Shown piece by piece: positions 62,625-64,000 of a stretch of 64,000 bases of DNA (the first letter of the stretch is position 1; every line of letters starts with the position of its first letter). The notes beneath the pieces are model-generated. The model saw only the letters and a program-made list of their open reading frames with translations. It had not been told where the DNA came from and did no database searches. The translations under genes were made by a program, and so were the position numbers. The DNA is from Paraburkholderia sp. C35 (lineage in GTDB: Bacteria > Pseudomonadota > Gammaproteobacteria > Burkholderiales > Burkholderiaceae), in contig NZ_QBUY01000001.1 of the NCBI RefSeq assembly GCF_003121405.1, positions 203,448-267,447 on the forward strand, read 5' to 3'.

Positions 62625-63519
62625 GCAAAATCGTCTCGAAATGCTGCGGATCTTCGTGGCTGCGGCAGAGTCGCAGAGCTTCAAGGAGGCAGCGGCGCAG
62701 CTTGCCATCTCGCCGCAGGCAGTCACGCGCGCGGTGCAGGATCTGGAGCGGCTGCACGGCGAAGTCCTGTTTCACCGCAATACGCGTGGAATCCAGGTCA
62801 CGACTTACGGTGAAGCGCTGGCCGTCCGCGCGAAAGTCAGTGTTCGCGAGCTGGACGAGTTGTTCCTGCAGGCTCCTGCCCGGGAGGCGCAGGAACTGGA
62901 AGGTATCGTTCGCCTGACGGCACCCGTGATGCTAGGCCGCAGATGGTTGATGCCCACGCTCGACGATCTCGCCAGCACGTATCCGCTCTTGCGCTTCGAT
63001 ATGCATCTGAGCGACGCCCGTGTTGCGGTCGGCGACGACCGCATTGATATCGGCGTGCGTTTCGGCCCGCTGCATGACAACCGTTTCGTGGCCCGTCGCG
63101 TCGCGGCGCCGGCATTTCACGTTGTCGGTACTCCGGAACTCATCGCGCGCCACGGCAAGCCTGCCCGCATCGAACACCTGAACGACCTGCCAACGACGGC
63201 CTTGCGAGATGTGAGTGCCGGCAAAGCGTGGCCCTGGTACTTTGCAGGCGGCGCTCAAATCATCCCTGAGGCGCCGCGTTTTACCAGCAACGACGGCGAC
63301 GCCGAATGCCAGGCGATCCTCGCGGGAATGGGCTTTGGCCAGATTCCTGCGTATCTCGCCGATCCGTATATCGCTACGGGGCAGCTGGTTCCGGTGCTGG
63401 AGAAGTTTATGCCGGAGCCGTGGGAGATCTACGTGTATCGTCCGCAGCGTGGTCCGGTTCCAACCCGGATTCGCCTGGTTTTCGATGCGTTCGTGGCAGC
63501 GTTGGAGCGGTATTCCTGA
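62623..63519 (+). CDS. LysR-family transcriptional regulator
   Basis: A 298-residue LysR regulator from a GTG at 62623, giving (M)QNRLEMLRIFVAAAES, which lines up with MDNQIELIRIFTAAAQS of the protein at 1176; an in-frame ATG at 62575 would add 16 residues across the inverted repeat. HTH at about residues 20-60 (AISPQAVTRAVQDLERLHGE); effector domain with IDIGVRFGPL and the C-terminal YVYRPQRGPVPTRIRLVFDAF shared with its paralogue. It is divergent from the SDR gene at 62501. Confidence 0.9.
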   Translation: MQNRLEMLRIFVAAAESQSFKEAAAQLAISPQAVTRAVQDLERLHGEVLFHRNTRGIQVTTYGEALAVRAKVSVRELDELFLQAPAREAQELEGIVRLTAPVMLGRRWLMPTLDDLASTYPLLRFDMHLSDARVAVGDDRIDIGVRFGPLHDNRFVARRVAAPAFHVVGTPELIARHGKPARIEHLNDLPTTALRDVSAGKAWPWYFAGGAQIIPEAPRFTSNDGDAECQAILAGMGFGQIPAYLADPYIATGQLVPVLEKFMPEPWEIYVYRPQRGPVPTRIRLVFDAFVAALERYS

Positions 63520-64000
63520 TTGCTTGCGAATGACGTGCTGTGGAGTTCGACTACGAGGATTTGACGTGGTGCGCGCGCAAGGCAATCGCTGACGGCAATT
63601 GAATTTGCGGGATCGGATATGTGCGGGGTCGCGAGGTCCGCTAGAAGGCTGTTCGTTGTTGGTGAGATATGCGCGTTAGGAATGGCAGCAAAGAGCGACG
63701 AGCGCTCGTTGCGTCCGGGTGTGCTTTCAGAGTGGACCGGCCACTCGGATGACCGCCATATCGGTCCGGCTGTGGGATTAACTGGCCGCACTCCGTCCCA
63801 TAACCAGGCACCCAATTGTCTCGGGTGCGCGTTTTGTTCGAAAAGCAATTTCGACCCGTTTCAGCCAGTCACACCTCCCGAGATCTGCCACTCGAGGATT
63901 CATTTCGATGATGAACATCCGCACTTGCCGGGCTTCCCAACGTTCGGTTTTGATCGGCGCATAGCTCTCAGAATTGTAGAAGGCAACCTATTGCAACCAT
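63520..64000. other. Right-end region without firm gene
   Basis: About 480 bases after the LysR gene. A frame from an ATG at 63682 stays open to the window edge (over 100 codons, with NCLGCAFCSKSN and ICHSRIHFDDEHPHLPGF), but it lacks a good ribosome site and I do not recognise it. The region could also be decayed coding sequence. Confidence 0.3.

Noticed and set aside
63429..63848. 139-codon minus-strand frame at the right end
   Set aside because: It overlaps the end of the LysR gene in antisense and has no recognisable domain.

Overview
The window looks like a chromosome, second-chromosome or megaplasmid segment from a Burkholderiaceae betaproteobacterium, most likely Paraburkholderia or Caballeronia. 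The basis is the high GC with long antisense open frames, Burkholderia-type trimeric porins, many LysR, SDR and MFS genes, and a catA-benABCD / catR-catB-catC-benE benzoate locus. This assignment is inference from gene content; there is no rRNA or other marker gene here. I saw no tRNA, rRNA, transposase or CRISPR array.

Layout. 1-2.3 kb: the end of a dinucleotide-binding oxidoreductase, an SDR divergent from a LysR regulator, and a thioredoxin-like remnant. 2.3-3.5 kb: a DUF2252 protein. 3.8-9.2 kb: an orphan type VI secretion module on the minus strand, vgrG, then a two-domain peptidoglycan hydrolase effector, then a small secreted protein that is probably its immunity partner. The vgrG frame is broken by one in-frame TAG, and its last 64 codons continue in the same frame up to the effector gene. 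10.0-18.5 kb: YbaK-type deacylase, aspartate ammonia-lyase, LysR, MFS transporter, an IlvD-type remnant, gamma-glutamyltransferase, DUF1097 membrane protein and a cytosine-deaminase-like amidohydrolase. 18.7-20.4 kb: a NarL-type two-component pair. 20.7-33.4 kb: LysR, VOC and D-2-hydroxyacid dehydrogenase genes, then a minus-strand set (porin, dihydroorotase-like protein without the N-terminal metal ligands, amino-acid-type ABC transporter, FMN enzyme without the usual catalytic His, canonical dihydroorotase/allantoinase-like enzyme), then an alpha/beta hydrolase, an aspartate-dehydrogenase-like enzyme and a two-domain VOC protein. Together these read as uptake and breakdown of an unidentified nitrogenous, possibly cyclic amide, compound.

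33.4-43.1 kb: LysR, IclR, porin, GST, three SDRs, a KstD-like flavoprotein and an MFS transporter, all on the minus strand, probably one inducible catabolic island. A TTACGC motif occurs both upstream of the IclR gene and in the promoter of the operon. 43.7-50.6 kb: a lipoprotein, then a compact plus-strand group encoding an FHA-TM-periplasmic trypsin-like protease, a PP2C phosphatase, a Ser/Thr kinase with a TM segment and a C-terminal nuclease-like domain, a glycine-zipper lipoprotein and a secreted trypsin-like protease. It looks like a phospho-signalling system coupling the cytoplasm to envelope proteolysis and is the best candidate here for a little-described system.

50.8-59.8 kb: benzoate to muconolactone catabolism. 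BenE imports benzoate, BenABC dihydroxylates it, BenD makes catechol, CatA cleaves it to cis,cis-muconate, CatB and CatC carry on to 3-oxoadipate enol-lactone; a LysR regulator of CatR/BenM type lies between the two transcription units with ATAC-N7-GTAT-like sites nearby. A RidA-family gene closes the ben operon. 59.9-64 kb: a cNMP-binding/thioredoxin-reductase-like flavoprotein, then a second SDR/LysR divergent pair closely resembling the one at the left end, with a 16-bp inverted repeat at the LysR start.
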